A stretch of DNA of 64,000 nt from Bacteroidales bacterium (GTDB lineage Bacteria > Bacteroidota > Bacteroidia > Bacteroidales > P3), in contig JAIKVZ010000012.1 of assembly GCA_024685285.1 (NCBI GenBank), forward strand, positions 38,449 to 102,448, read 5' to 3'. The notes under the pieces were generated by a model, which was given only the letters and a program-made list of their open reading frames with translations, searched no databases and had not been told where the DNA came from. Below are positions 63,737 through 64,000 of the stretch, in pieces (the first letter of the stretch is position 1; every line of letters begins with the position of its first letter). Position numbers and translations under genes: made by a program.

Positions 63737-64000
63737 CGGGCAATCCTCCTTTCTCTGCGCTTGATGTTGCGGGCCACGACGCAGTGGTCAATCAGCGGTG
63801 CCATGCAGTTCATGAAGAGTATGCTGAGCATCATGCCCTCAGGGTAGGCGGGGTTGCAGACGCGCAGCAGCACGGCGAAGGCGCCGATGAGCAGGCCGTA
63901 GATCCACTTGCCGCAGTTGGTCTGCGCGGCGGTGACGGGGTCGGTGGCCATGAAGACCGCGCCGAAGGCGAAGCCGCCCATCAGGAAGTGGTAGTAGAAC
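63733..64000 (-). CDS. nqrB: Na+-translocating NADH:quinone reductase subunit B, C-terminal fragment (partial at right edge)
   Basis: The frame runs out of the right edge; 88 C-terminal residues are visible. [28 protein letters not shown] and [27 protein letters not shown] are highly characteristic of NqrB, followed by a basic tail (KRRERRIAR). nqrA is expected beyond the window. Confidence 0.96.
   Translation of the reverse strand, partial: FYYHFLMGGFAFGAVFMATDPVTAAQTNCGKWIYGLLIGAFAVLLRVCNPAYPEGMMLSILFMNCMAPLIDHCVVARNIKRRERRIAR

Overview
The window is a moderately GC-rich chromosomal segment from a member of the Bacteroidales (phylum Bacteroidota). The evidence is the repeated promoter grammar TTTG-N19/20-TAnnTTTG, a Na+-NQR operon, a type IX-like C-terminal domain on a 2,123-residue PKD protein, an exported carboxypeptidase-regulatory-domain protein, a methylmalonyl-CoA mutase small subunit, and the Bacteroidota-style arginine decarboxylase. 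I see no phage, plasmid, CRISPR or insertion sequence. Genus cannot be read from the sequence.

Layout. 1-2,780: end of a polysaccharide flippase, then kdsD-lptB (Kdo supply and LPS export) on the minus strand. 2,781-10,582: recQ and a tripartite RND efflux operon. 10,583-14,100: thyA, mannose-1-phosphate guanylyltransferase, asnS. 14,262-18,112: an EamA transporter, tRNA-Ser, a 59-residue membrane protein, tRNA-Asn, nnrD and arginine decarboxylase. 18,389-23,139: an exported C1 peptidase and a four-gene operon (TIGR04076-like protein, short-chain dehydrogenase, M16 peptidase, K+ channel). 23,404-29,775: the giant PKD protein. 29,945-36,959: ABC-F, exported regulatory-domain protein, TonB, patatin-like phospholipase. 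37,054-45,286: RecB/AddA-like helicase-nuclease, mutA, LptF/G permease, sufE, DUF59 protein, OppC-like permease. 45,491-49,001: FAD oxidoreductase, universal stress protein, ruvB, two tRNA-Leu. 49,241-58,480: a translationally coupled four-gene operon of a GtrB-like glycosyltransferase, two tandem GT-C-like membrane proteins and a 1,500-residue exported protein. 58,853-64,000: nqrB(partial)-C-D-E-F, split between nqrD and nqrE by two AT-rich genes.

Functional themes are envelope biogenesis (kdsD, lptB, lptF/G-type permease, flippase, GDP-mannose synthesis, surface glycosylation), export and surface display (PKD protein, C1 peptidase, patatin), transport (RND efflux, TonB, K+ channel) and sodium bioenergetics (NQR).

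The most notable non-gene signal is a dispersed G-rich intergenic repeat with an internal period of about 11 bp. Seven copies lie on the 3' side of genes across the window; two carry the same downstream inverted repeat and one contains a canonical G-quadruplex pattern. The other main candidates for something undescribed are the Gtr-like operon with its large exported partner, and the AT-rich cargo inside the nqr operon, bordered on each side by a different short tandem repeat.
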